This document shows positions 10,101 to 18,136 of a stretch of DNA of 64,000 nucleotides, one piece after another. Positions within the stretch are counted from its first letter, which is position 1, and each line of letters begins with the position of its first letter. A program made the translations under genes and the position numbers. The stretch comes from Microscilla marina ATCC 23134 (GTDB lineage: Bacteria; Bacteroidota; Bacteroidia; Cytophagales; Microscillaceae), in the NCBI RefSeq assembly GCF_000169175.1, contig NZ_AAWS01000029.1, forward strand, positions 47,239 to 111,238, read 5' to 3'. The notes under the pieces are model-generated. The model saw nothing but the letters and a program-made list of their open reading frames with translations, ran no database searches and had not been told where the DNA came from.

Positions 10101-13100
10101 CAAGCCCTGGAGCAGGTCAATGGGCTAAGCTCTTCAGGTGGTCCTGTATCTTCTTCAAGACCTTTTGTGATTTGTAATACAGGGTTAATTGGGCAGTCAG
10201 ATGCCACGCTAAATTATAGGTTTACTCCCTCGCTTACCAGTACCGAAAAGGTATACATTCGGGCTTTTATTCATGAGGTAGACAATTCAAGTGGCTCCCT
10301 TGTTTGTAATACCACCAGAATAGATACCCTAGCCACAGTAGATGTAAGTCCGTTGCCCAACCCGGTAATTAAAGATACCAACGGAACCATTTGTGCCGAC
10401 AATGCTACAGAGTATTATTATGCCATTACCAATCCCAATCCTGCCCACTCTTATCAGTGGAGCATTAACTCTAGTGGAGTAGGCACCATTATTCCACAAA
10501 AAGCCGACTCAGTGATTAGTATTCGTTGGCAAGGCGATGGTAGCCATCAACTTACTGTAACCGAAACCGTGAAAGCAACTGGTTGTAAAAATGAGGTGTC
10601 TATACCGGTAACGGTACGGGCATTGCCAGCCACCCCAGTGGTAGTCGGTGAAGACAACGTATGTGCAAATAGTCTGAAAGGCTACAAAGTGACATCGGCA
10701 GGTGCTACCTCCTTTCAATGGTCTGTAACCAATGGTTCTATACAAAATGGGCAGAATACGGATAGTATTACGGTACAATGGTTGGGAGTGAGTGGCAATG
10801 TGGTAGTAGAAGCTTTCAATGGTTTTGGTTGTAAAACCTCCGCTGCCCGCTCAGTGACAGTAAGTGCTCCGCTCACCCCGGTGATTTCTGTTGGAGCAAA
10901 CAGTGTGTGTGCGGGGGCAACCAGCGAAGTATACGAAACTATATTATCGCAAGGAGGCACGGTGCAATGGATAGTAGCTGGGGGAGAAATTACAACCCCT
11001 GGAGCGGTACTGCAAACAGATGGTTCTTACACTATGAGCGGAACCACTCAGATTGAGGTAAACTGGGGCACCGGAAGCTCAGGCAATGTAACTGTGATTG
11101 AGTCGGTAGGTAGCTGTACCGGGCAGGCAAGCCAATTGGTAACCATCAATCCTTTACCTTCGTTGAAAATCAGTGGTTTGACCTCCAGCATTCTTTGTAA
11201 GCAGGGCAACTCTATTACTTTAAAGGGCGCATTGAGTGCTTCTGACTTACCTGCTGGACAAACCGGAACTTTTACCATTACCAAGCAAAGTGATGGCTCA
11301 AAACAACAGTTTCCGTCTACCAATCAATACGTAATTGACCCCACAGCCTTGGCTATAGATAAATACGATGTAAAGTTTGAGTACCAAGATACCAACAGTT
11401 GTCTGGACAGCGTAAAAACAGCCTTCGAAATCATTGCTACTCCTACGGTAAACTTTACAGGAATAGACCCACCTACAGTCAAAAAGTACTGTGTAAGCGC
11501 CAAAGCAATTGCTTTGACTCCTACCGTAGACACCCTGCCGCCAAGTCCTGCGTCTAATGGTCAGTTTACAATCAAAAAGATTGGCGCCTCTGATAGTCTC
11601 AACCTTGGCAAAGGGCAGCATACTTTTGACGCAAGTGCCTTGCAAGGTGAAGGTGTATACAACATTACTTATCGTTTCACTACTGGCAATGGTTGCGTGG
11701 CTACCTCTGCACCCCAGGCATTTGAGCTGGTAGGGTTGCCCGACTTGAAAGTTTTAGGAGTGGCTACCAATGGCTATTGTGTGCGCAATACTACTACAGT
11801 AAGGTTGTATCCCGAAATAAATTCAGTGGCATTGCCACCTGATAGTTTGTTGCCACTAGACTCAGTAGATACCTATTATATGATAAGAAGAGTATCGCTT
11901 CCGCGAACCAACTATGAGTACCTGGTAGCAGGCGATACCCTGACTAATGTTTTTAACCCAAGCCACCCAATACCCTCTGAGACTGCGGTTCCGGCCAATG
12001 CCTCAGTACAAGACTGGAACAAACTGGCTGGGGAATATGAGGTTATTTTTGCCTATACCGATGGGGATGGTTGTGTGAATACTTCCCAAAACCCTGTAAC
12101 CATCGTGGTCAACCGTTTGCCAGAGCTGTCATTTACTGGGCTTAGTCTAAGCAAAGCCTATTGTGGCGATGTGGCACAAGTACCCTTGACACCCTTAGAC
12201 CGTGGGGTAGAGATTCCTTCTTCTGTAGAGTTTAAATACCGTGCAGTGTCAGGTACAGATACCACCTTTCAACGTTTTACCGGAGGCAATTCGTTTACCC
12301 CCAACCAAGTGCCCCCTGGCGAATACGAGATTATGCTCAAGTATACCACCAACCCTGAAGGTTGTGCCGATAGCATTACAGTAGGGGGAATTACAGTAAC
12401 TCCTACCCCAAAAAATATGCAGATTACAGCCAGTCAAAACTACGGGTCAGATACGGTAAGGTTTACGGCAACGGCACTCAATACAGGATCGAGTGGTTTT
12501 TGGGCGTGGGATTTTAAAGATGGCACCGCCAGCACTGATCAAAACCCTGACAAACTTTTGGGGACAGTATTGCCCAAAATTATTAATTACTCAGTAACAG
12601 CAAGCACTGGTACTTGTGATACTACCGTGACCAAAACTTTTAGAATGGAGTTTGATTATTCGGGGCAGTGTGCAGGTAGTGCCACCAACTTTGTCAACAC
12701 CTCGTTGTTGAGCGATGCCACTGGTACAGTATCGTGGAGTTTTGGCGATGGAAGCCCGACTGTTACCGGAAACGTGGTAAGTCATCAATACCAGACCCCA
12801 GGTACTTATTGGGTGACACTCAATATAGTTACTCAAGATGGGGTGGCGTCTTACACCCTGCGCAGAAGGATAGATATTTTTCCAATGATTTCGGTTACTC
12901 AACAGGCTTTCTATCACGAAACTTTTGAAAGCGGAACCGGAGGTTGGATAAGCCACGGGGTAGTAGGAGTAAACCTTATTCCGGTAGATAGTACCAGTTG
13001 GCAACTCAAACAACCCGATGGATTTCTGATCAGTAATCCAAATGGTCAGGCCTGGATAACTGATAACCGAAACAACCTTTACCGGGTAGACACAAACGCC

Positions 13101-14540
13101 AACTATAGCAGCAATGAGCAGTCGTATGTCGAAAGTCCTTGCTTTGATATTGCAGGGCTAAACAAACCTATGATCTCATTTCGCTACTGGTCTGATACTG
13201 AGCAAGGCGCCGATGGAGTGGTGCTTTTATATACCATAGATGATGGTAAAACTTGGTTGCGTTTGGGTTCGCAAGGTTTGGGCATCGATTGGTACGATAC
13301 CAAGCCTATACTGGGTTCTCCGGGCAGTGCCAGCGACGGGGCGAAAGTAAGTACCAACCCCGACAATCAGGGATGGTCGGGCAAAAGCCAACTCACCAAT
13401 GGCGAGTGGCTAACGGCAAGGTATAGCCTTACCGAAGTATTGATCAAAATGCAAGAGTTAGGGCTGACCAGTCGGATAGTGCGTTTTCGCATGTCTTTTG
13501 GTAGCAACGGCGATAATCCGGCTACGGAAACTTTTGATGGTTTTGCCTTTGATGATGTGAAAATTGGTAATCGAAACCGCATTGTACTCTTAGAGTATTT
13601 TATCAATCAGGGAGTAGCAAATGCAGCAGCTCAGGATTTGGAGGCAAAAAACTTCCCGCAAACGGGCAATACCAACGAGATCGTGAAAATTCACCATCAC
13701 ACCGGGTTCCCGGCGGTTGATGTGTTTAATATACAAAACGAAAAAGACCCAAGTGGCAGGGCTTTTCACCAAGGTATAAGAGAAGTGCCAAGGGCAGTAG
13801 TAGATGGCTATTTTAAAGATGAAGTAATAGGGCAGTGGACTCAAGATCATTTTGCTGACCGGACTCTGATTATTTCGCCATTTGATATTAGCATAGAGCA
13901 AGCCAATGTAAATGGACAAACCCTGACTGTGTCGGCTACTGTGGCAGCTAATCAAGTGTTTAGTCGCCCGGTAGTATTGCATGTAGTGGTGGTAGACTCA
14001 GCAGTAAGCACCAATGGTGAATGGTATTATAATGTTACCCGTAAAATGTTGCCCGATGCTGCTGGTGCTTACCGGGGGACTCCTTGGGTGCCTGGCGAAT
14101 CCCAAACCTTGAACTTTACCTGGAACAAAGGTGATTTAGACCCAGCAGGATTTAAAATAGTAGTCTTTGTAGAAGATTATCTTACCAAGGAAATTCATCA
14201 GGCAGGTACTGGTAATGTCACCAGTAATCGACGAGAAGCCGAAGGACAAAGCGAACATCAGGTGACCAACGCAGACAATCACCTGTTGGCTGGTCAGGCA
14301 GTGGTGTTTCCAAACCCTACTACCAAACTGTTGCATGTAAAACTGGAAACTAGCCGGGTACTTTCGGCAGGTGCCACATGGCAAATTTTATCAATGAATG
14401 GTAAAGTGTTGAAAAAAGGGCAATGGCAACAAGGCAAAAGTCAAATGTCACTCAACGTAAGCGATTTGGCGGATGGCTTGTATATTTTACGTATTGTAGA
14501 CCAGCGTAAAAGTATAGAGCGAAGGTTTGAGAAACAGTAA
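7152..14540 (+). CDS. Giant T9SS-secreted Ig-like/PKD repeat protein, second paralogue
   Basis: This 2462-residue protein has a hydrophobic export segment at about residues 30-43 (YLLLATCITLALTV) after a basic N region. A second ATG at 7179 gives a shorter N region and is an equally possible start. It carries many Ig-like repeats; the N-terminal ones include a recurring PAELNGGTA motif. After these come PKD-type repeats (AWDFKDG, WSFGDG with GTYWVTL), a MAM-like region (TIDDGKTW), an Omp28-like region (VLLEYF, KIHHHTGFPA) and a type A T9SS sorting tail (FPNPTTK, LYILRI, basic end). The last roughly 700 residues align almost throughout with the upstream gene, while the repeat arrays differ. 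Inferred role is a cell-surface or matrix adhesin. Terminators on both sides suggest its own transcript. Confidence 0.92.
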   Translation: MLHIFKTRGMKPRGKLIAQAKNLLYTKTKYLLLATCITLALTVNGRVKTPEKTRAKKSALFAIGVQTPAVELCAGTGAVTLDSIIIYENNIDDFWNWTFGETMEISLGDETNFALSGTPTVYISPGVSDATINARIENNKLKFDYNFVNRATLDSIIITGLQVEALPTASTASSTTLSVTAGIGDIVGFPLATTLANINLKVHPGTPSFILGANNVFAGETVNYYVPTIANADEYEWDIPAELNGGTATVTNTGTNNFIALTVHAVTSTSTVNLRVRGKNTTSGCDGAYVSYPITVNPVGVLVTPGSLELCKGGSTQILPDIKINEQAKTDFSTSGNLVLSLGSTDYTFSGPITVMVNGVSPGVPTTVNAHSIEISYDFTSGYDATTDEMVISGLQITANSSATGVAELKATGGTGGLANVDGTTVFATVTAIDPPVQATNIVGPSVVYSGESITFSVDAIAGVNSYDWDLPAELNGGTAGVVNTTTNAITLTTQTVSAATAVSISVKGKKTGCVDGAYSAPFHVTINPTGVDVTPSLVTICRGGSAKTLPDIVVTERFLSDFRHNSGGSNTLILSLSNTDFTLGGSPTVTVTNTSGTSSFSTSFGGAGNLRINYDFATDTESQNNIMTISGLEVSANASAATSVNLTPNSGTAYIEGVTTSTVFATVNTATVPAQAPAFVASVSTLCVGTPVTFTIDSIPSAATYEWQLPAGVNVAGSSTDSTIALTATSDAVNGVVRVRGVSSEGCAGAWLEQNVTIKSVPTAGTIEALTSNTLCAGQSATFFVSSVEGATNYEWVLPTELAEAGAAHQDTVVTTNSLITLTASSAITSVTSVDIKVRGVNTDCGEGAFSALYTITINPLPVVNLTMAISGGGGALADGAAHPSNGVAIDLTGAPTGGVFSGNGVVGTQFNPGLVGVGVHQLRYTYTDGSGCAGADSVTINVTNPTSVSGLASGYCKDDNVPDAFEVQKIISKTSNKIVYIQALEQVNGLSSSGGPVSSSRPFVICNTGLIGQSDATLNYRFTPSLTSTEKVYIRAFIHEVDNSSGSLVCNTTRIDTLATVDVSPLPNPVIKDTNGTICADNATEYYYAITNPNPAHSYQWSINSSGVGTIIPQKADSVISIRWQGDGSHQLTVTETVKATGCKNEVSIPVTVRALPATPVVVGEDNVCANSLKGYKVTSAGATSFQWSVTNGSIQNGQNTDSITVQWLGVSGNVVVEAFNGFGCKTSAARSVTVSAPLTPVISVGANSVCAGATSEVYETILSQGGTVQWIVAGGEITTPGAVLQTDGSYTMSGTTQIEVNWGTGSSGNVTVIESVGSCTGQASQLVTINPLPSLKISGLTSSILCKQGNSITLKGALSASDLPAGQTGTFTITKQSDGSKQQFPSTNQYVIDPTALAIDKYDVKFEYQDTNSCLDSVKTAFEIIATPTVNFTGIDPPTVKKYCVSAKAIALTPTVDTLPPSPASNGQFTIKKIGASDSLNLGKGQHTFDASALQGEGVYNITYRFTTGNGCVATSAPQAFELVGLPDLKVLGVATNGYCVRNTTTVRLYPEINSVALPPDSLLPLDSVDTYYMIRRVSLPRTNYEYLVAGDTLTNVFNPSHPIPSETAVPANASVQDWNKLAGEYEVIFAYTDGDGCVNTSQNPVTIVVNRLPELSFTGLSLSKAYCGDVAQVPLTPLDRGVEIPSSVEFKYRAVSGTDTTFQRFTGGNSFTPNQVPPGEYEIMLKYTTNPEGCADSITVGGITVTPTPKNMQITASQNYGSDTVRFTATALNTGSSGFWAWDFKDGTASTDQNPDKLLGTVLPKIINYSVTASTGTCDTTVTKTFRMEFDYSGQCAGSATNFVNTSLLSDATGTVSWSFGDGSPTVTGNVVSHQYQTPGTYWVTLNIVTQDGVASYTLRRRIDIFPMISVTQQAFYHETFESGTGGWISHGVVGVNLIPVDSTSWQLKQPDGFLISNPNGQAWITDNRNNLYRVDTNANYSSNEQSYVESPCFDIAGLNKPMISFRYWSDTEQGADGVVLLYTIDDGKTWLRLGSQGLGIDWYDTKPILGSPGSASDGAKVSTNPDNQGWSGKSQLTNGEWLTARYSLTEVLIKMQELGLTSRIVRFRMSFGSNGDNPATETFDGFAFDDVKIGNRNRIVLLEYFINQGVANAAAQDLEAKNFPQTGNTNEIVKIHHHTGFPAVDVFNIQNEKDPSGRAFHQGIREVPRAVVDGYFKDEVIGQWTQDHFADRTLIISPFDISIEQANVNGQTLTVSATVAANQVFSRPVVLHVVVVDSAVSTNGEWYYNVTRKMLPDAAGAYRGTPWVPGESQTLNFTWNKGDLDPAGFKIVVFVEDYLTKEIHQAGTGNVTSNRREAEGQSEHQVTNADNHLLAGQAVVFPNPTTKLLHVKLETSRVLSAGATWQILSMNGKVLKKGQWQQGKSQMSLNVSDLADGLYILRIVDQRKSIERRFEKQ

Positions 14541-14642
14541 GTAAAGCAGGAATTTTGTTCTTTGGCGACCTTCAAAGTTTATCCCGCAGGGAACGAGCAA
14601 AGTTAGCTTGTAATTCCTAGGTCTGTTCGGAAACAGTAAGTA
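14531..14642 (+). repeat. 13-bp direct repeat flanking 86 bases at the giant gene's 3' end
   Basis: GAAACAGTAAGTA occurs at 14531-14543, spanning the stop codon, and again at 14630-14642. The 86 bases between contain no coding frame of note. This could be the footprint of a small insertion with target duplication or of a local duplication; the sequence alone cannot decide. Confidence 0.5.
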
Positions 14643-14669
14643 GTTCCTTACAAGATAAATTTTTTCAAG

Positions 14670-14702
14670 GGTTGGGCTTGTAATAGCCCGACCTTTTTTT
14701 TG
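14670..14702 (+). terminator. Rho-independent terminator after the second giant gene
   Basis: A 9-bp stem with one G-T pair (GGTTGGGCT with AGCCCGACC) and a 6-base loop is followed by nine T. It lies about 130 bases beyond the stop codon, after the direct-repeat segment. Confidence 0.85.
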
Positions 14703-14818
14703 GTGTTGATAAGCGTTTGGCGGGTTAAATCAGCTCAGTCACCAGTAAAAAAAACAATCGCCCACTATCAATGACTAAAAGCCAACCGCCTCATAGTATG
14801 ATTTTCAGTAATCTTGTA

Positions 14819-14826
14819 TATCTTTG
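14819..14826 (+). promoter_or_regulatory. Putative Bacteroidota -7 box for ffh
   Basis: TATCTTTG matches the TAnnTTTG -7 consensus known for Bacteroidota. The same box with the same following bases (GTAT) occurs at 23157. No clear TTTG -33 element is seen at the usual spacing. It would give a leader of about 145 bases before ffh. Confidence 0.4.
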
Positions 14827-14978
14827 TATGTTATAGAATCTTATACCATATAAGATTTGGTTTGATCATTTTAGAATAGCAAAATCAAAGATAGTATTCT
14901 TTAGAGCAGAGAAATAGCTGCCACAGCAGTGTTTTGTTGCTTTTATATGTAATACCCTTAATAAAAATATAAATTGCC

Positions 14979-16316
14979 ATGTTTAGTACATTAAGTCAGC
15001 GCATAGATAAAGCTGTAAAAAACCTGAAAGGAAAAGGGCGCATTACCGAAATTAACGTAGCCACTACAGTAAAAGAAATCCGTCGAGCATTGGTGGACGC
15101 CGATGTTAACTATAAAGTTGCCAAGCAAGTAACGGACGAGATTAAAGAAGAAGCCTTAGGGCGCAAAGTATTGATCAACGTAGAACCTGGACAACTTTTG
15201 GTGAAAATTGTTCACGAAAAGCTGACCGCACTAATGGGAGGTGAAGAAGAAGAGATCAATATCGAAGGCGATCCGGCAGTTGTGTTGATGTCTGGCTTAC
15301 AAGGTTCGGGTAAAACTACCTTTTCGGGAAAACTGGCAAATTTTATTAATAAAAAGAGAAACAAAAAAGTATTACTCGTAGCCTGTGACGTGTACCGCCC
15401 GGCGGCAATTAATCAGCTACAGGTAGTAGGTGAGCAAATAGGAGTAGAGGTATACGCTGAACCCGAAAACAAAAATCCGGTAAGCATCTCCCAAAACGCC
15501 ATCAAGTATGCTAAAGAAAATAACCACAAGGTAGTAATTGTGGATACGGCAGGACGTTTGGCAGTAGACGAAGAAATGATGAAGGAGATTGAGGACGTAA
15601 AAAACGCCATCAAACCTTCAGAAACTTTGTTTGTGGTGGACTCTATGACAGGACAAGATGCTGTAAATACTGCCAAAACTTTTAACGAGCGCATTAACTT
15701 TGATGGGGTAGTACTGACTAAGTTAGACGGTGACACCCGTGGTGGAGCAGCATTGTCTATTCGTGCGGTTGTAAACAAACCTATCAAGTTTACTGGAACG
15801 GGTGAAAAAATGGACGCTATCAATGTGTTCCGCCCCGAAGGTATGGCAGGGCGTATCCTGGATATGGGAGACATCGTAGATTTGGTACGCCGTACCGAAG
15901 ATATGTTCGAAAAAGAGGAAATGGAGCGTTTGAATCGCAAAATGCGTAAAAACCAGTTCGATTACGACGATTTCCTTTCTCAACTACAGCAAATCAAAAA
16001 CATGGGTAACCTCAAAGACCTGATAGGTATGTTGCCTGGTATGAACAAAGTTTTGCGCGACGTAGACATTGACGAAAACTCTTTTAAACCCATCGAGGCA
16101 ATCATCCGTTCGATGACCCCACACGAGCGTCAAAATCCTGCTGTGTTGAAAGAAGGTAGCCGACGCAAACGCATTGCCAACGGTAGTGGTACTTCTATCC
16201 AACAAGTAAACAACCTCATCAAGCAGTTTGAAGACATGCGTAAGATGATGAAGAAAATGAATAAAATGACCAAAGGTGGTAAGCGTGGTTTTGCCAACTT
16301 AAACCCGTTTGGTTAA
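14979..16316 (+). CDS. ffh: Signal recognition particle protein Ffh (SRP54)
   Basis: Ffh is the GTPase of the signal recognition particle. It binds hydrophobic signal sequences and the SRP RNA and docks with FtsY to deliver nascent membrane proteins. The 445 residues have the family layout: N domain (1-95), G domain with GLQGSGKT at 106-113, DTAGR at 189-193 and TKLDGD at 247-252, and a Met-rich M domain (about 330-430) with the RRKRIANGSG RNA-binding segment. Length is normal. The ATG at 14979 gives the expected MFSTLSQRID start. It stands alone between terminators; no SRP RNA gene was recognised nearby. Confidence 0.98.
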   Translation: MFSTLSQRIDKAVKNLKGKGRITEINVATTVKEIRRALVDADVNYKVAKQVTDEIKEEALGRKVLINVEPGQLLVKIVHEKLTALMGGEEEEINIEGDPAVVLMSGLQGSGKTTFSGKLANFINKKRNKKVLLVACDVYRPAAINQLQVVGEQIGVEVYAEPENKNPVSISQNAIKYAKENNHKVVIVDTAGRLAVDEEMMKEIEDVKNAIKPSETLFVVDSMTGQDAVNTAKTFNERINFDGVVLTKLDGDTRGGAALSIRAVVNKPIKFTGTGEKMDAINVFRPEGMAGRILDMGDIVDLVRRTEDMFEKEEMERLNRKMRKNQFDYDDFLSQLQQIKNMGNLKDLIGMLPGMNKVLRDVDIDENSFKPIEAIIRSMTPHERQNPAVLKEGSRRKRIANGSGTSIQQVNNLIKQFEDMRKMMKKMNKMTKGGKRGFANLNPFG

Positions 16317-16340
16317 GAGAGGCTAATACAAATAAAAAAA

Positions 16341-16376
16341 ACGGCAAGTGGTATGAATACTGCTTGCCGTTTTTTT
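16341..16376. terminator. Terminator after ffh
   Basis: ACGGCAAG pairs with CTTGCCGT across a 14-base loop. The stem is preceded by an A-run and followed by seven T, so it could act in both directions. It lies 25 bases beyond the ffh stop. Confidence 0.85.
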
Positions 16377-16401
16377 GCTTTAGAGTGTATTTTTTGCGGT
16401 G

Positions 16402-16594
16402 TAATACCAAATCGTTGCCATTACCCGTACATATTGTATGTCTACATCTAAAAGCCATCACCAAGCTTGTTTCCTCCTCTTGGTCTTAAGCGCAGCTGAC
16501 CAAGAGAGCGGGTAACGATAGCGAAGAACTTGGTCTTGCCAAAAAAGACCACTACAAGTGAGTTTGTATGGGTTTTCAATCAGACTTGGTATAA
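16402..16594. repeat. MITE-like structured element with imperfect terminal inverted repeats
   Basis: The left end TAATACCAAATC and the right end GACTTGGTATAA are inverted repeats matching at 10 of 12 positions. A second inner pair (16413-16427 and 16509-16523) matches at 11 of 15. Inside are two perfect hairpins: CTCTTGGTC/GACCAAGAG at 16477-16506 and TGGTCTT/AAGACCA at 16531-16551. There is no coding frame. The shape fits a non-autonomous mobile element, but no other copy is present in this window to prove mobility. Confidence 0.45.
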
Positions 16595-16596
16595 GT

Positions 16597-16670
16597 AGCC
16601 GCAAGTAATGAGCTATAAGTCCTTAGATACCAATGTATATTGGTGCTATAAGCAAGAGCCACTGGCTCAT
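16597..16670 (+). repeat. Dispersed intergenic repeat, copy 1
   Basis: This segment starts AGCCGCAAGTAAT and ends AGAGCCACTGGCTCAT. It matches, in reverse orientation, 51037-51084. It contains a perfect hairpin ACCAAT-gtat-ATTGGT at 16629-16644 that is absent from the other copy, so the two copies differ by an insertion or deletion of about 27 bases. Confidence 0.5.
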
Positions 16671-16817
16671 ATTATGATAGTTATACCTACAAAAACAGTA
16701 AAAAATGTGCGGTTTTAAAGCGCAGGTAGCATACCTTAATATTCAATCCATTTATTAAATAACCATCAGGTACATATCCAATATTTTTTGTAAATTGAAC
16801 TTAAAAACAGACACATT

Positions 16818-17408
16818 ATGGGAGAACCTAAGATTGAACGAACAGACTATACACTGGACGAATACACTGCCATAGAAACCAGCACCAACACTCGCCACGA
16901 ATATTACAAAGGAGAAATATTTGCGATGGCAGGTACTACTGTGGCACATAATGAGATTACTTTTAATACTACGGCTGTATTAAAGCGAAAGAGCGACTGC
17001 AAAACCTTCATGGAAAACGTAAAACTGGAGGTAAACAAAGGAGTGTTTTATACTTATCCTGATGTAATGGTTACCTGCGACAAACGCGACCAGGAAGATA
17101 CCCTTATTCAGCGTTATCCGGTATTTATTGCCGAAGTATTGTCTCAGTCGACCAGAGCGTATGACCGGGAGACCAAACTATGGAAATACAGACAAATTCC
17201 TTCTTTAATGCATTACCTGTTGGTAGACCAATATGCCCACAGTGCCGAGCTGTTTTCGCGCCAAACCCACGATGCGCAACTATGGATTTATCAGGCTTTT
17301 GCCGATTTGGAAGAAACCATCCATTTGTCTGCGTTGAATCTACAGTTCAAGTTAAGCGAGTTGTACGAGGGGGTTACCCTCACCGAAAAAAAGGAGAAAG
17401 CGTCATAG
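16818..17408 (+). CDS. Uma2 family (DUF820) PD-(D/E)xK nuclease-like protein
   Basis: The 196 residues follow the Uma2 pattern: RHEYYKGEIFAMAG near residue 30, the conserved YPDVMV acidic strand near 92, and the FIAEVLSQSTRAYDRE stretch then KLWKYR near 120-140. This family has a PD-(D/E)xK endonuclease fold; the acidic and lysine residues expected for metal binding are present. It is very common in cyanobacteria and Cytophagales, usually as scattered single genes of unknown physiological role. No partner gene of a restriction or toxin system is next to it. It ends 8 bases before the convergent lipoprotein gene. Family confidence is high; activity is not shown. Confidence 0.85.
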   Translation: MGEPKIERTDYTLDEYTAIETSTNTRHEYYKGEIFAMAGTTVAHNEITFNTTAVLKRKSDCKTFMENVKLEVNKGVFYTYPDVMVTCDKRDQEDTLIQRYPVFIAEVLSQSTRAYDRETKLWKYRQIPSLMHYLLVDQYAHSAELFSRQTHDAQLWIYQAFADLEETIHLSALNLQFKLSELYEGVTLTEKKEKAS

Positions 17409-17415
17409 TTACTAT

Positions 17416-17859
17416 TTACTTGCCAAGATTTTTGGTGCGCTTGCGCGAATAATGCTGAGGTCCTGCCTTCTCCAACAAGTTTCTAAACACCAGGGTATCT
17501 CGCGAAAGCTTTTCTATCAGGTTGATATACAAGCGGTCGCCCCCCTCATTATAAATCAGTAACGAGTCGGGGCGAATCTCATAGTCATACGTCAAAATAG
17601 TGTCGATATGCGTATAAAACTCTACCCTTTGTTTGTCTATAAACCTGATGGTGTGGTACAAGTCCCACTCGTTTAGGTACCACATGCCCATAATGTCAAT
17701 TGCTTGCTTTTTGTAGTCGCTTACTCTTTTTTGCTGGCTTACCAGAGCGTTGCCTGCCGCCGGGTGATACTTTCGCTGTTGTTCGTCGATATCACCGCTA
17801 CAGCCTGCTATGACGCTCATCAAAAAGCCTAAATAAATGCCTGTCACTAATTTTTTCAT
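17416..17859 (-). CDS. Small lipoprotein of unknown function
   Basis: I place the start at 17859 because MKKLVTGIYLGFLMSVIAGC is a complete lipoprotein signal with lipobox IAGC. A start further upstream at 17970 would put 37 residues ahead of it and hide the signal. The mature part of about 127 residues is hydrophilic, with paired short beta-like segments (KQRVEFYTHIDTI, DRLYINLIE) and many charged residues. It would be anchored in the periplasmic or outer membrane. I do not recognise a family; the pattern of short strands recalls small lipocalin-like lipoproteins common in this phylum, which is only an impression. It converges on the Uma2 gene with no terminator between. Confidence 0.75.
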   Translation of the reverse strand: MKKLVTGIYLGFLMSVIAGCSGDIDEQQRKYHPAAGNALVSQQKRVSDYKKQAIDIMGMWYLNEWDLYHTIRFIDKQRVEFYTHIDTILTYDYEIRPDSLLIYNEGGDRLYINLIEKLSRDTLVFRNLLEKAGPQHYSRKRTKNLGK

Positions 17860-18136
17860 ACCTAATGTTTTGAGTAATGATGTGCCAAAATTAAGGAGAT
17901 TAATTGCATAAAAAAAATGATGCAACAAGCCATATTTTACCATCATTTGACAAACAACCACTGTTGACAAATATTATTAAGAATAGCCTGCATGATTTGT
18001 TATATTAGCATAAGTTATTGTATTGTTTGTGAGCCGTTGCAAGCCATATTTACTTTAGTTGAACTGTGATGACGAATACAGATAAAATTAATAAACAAAG
18101 TGGGTACTTTGCGGCTATAGAGCACCCCAATATAAT

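Noticed and set aside
16818..17408. Uma2 gene as part of a defence or restriction system
   Set aside because: No methylase, helicase or other effector gene is adjacent; single Uma2 genes are common in this group.
17860..17970. 37-residue N-terminal extension of the small lipoprotein
   Set aside because: It would bury a complete lipoprotein signal peptide; the start at 17859 is better.
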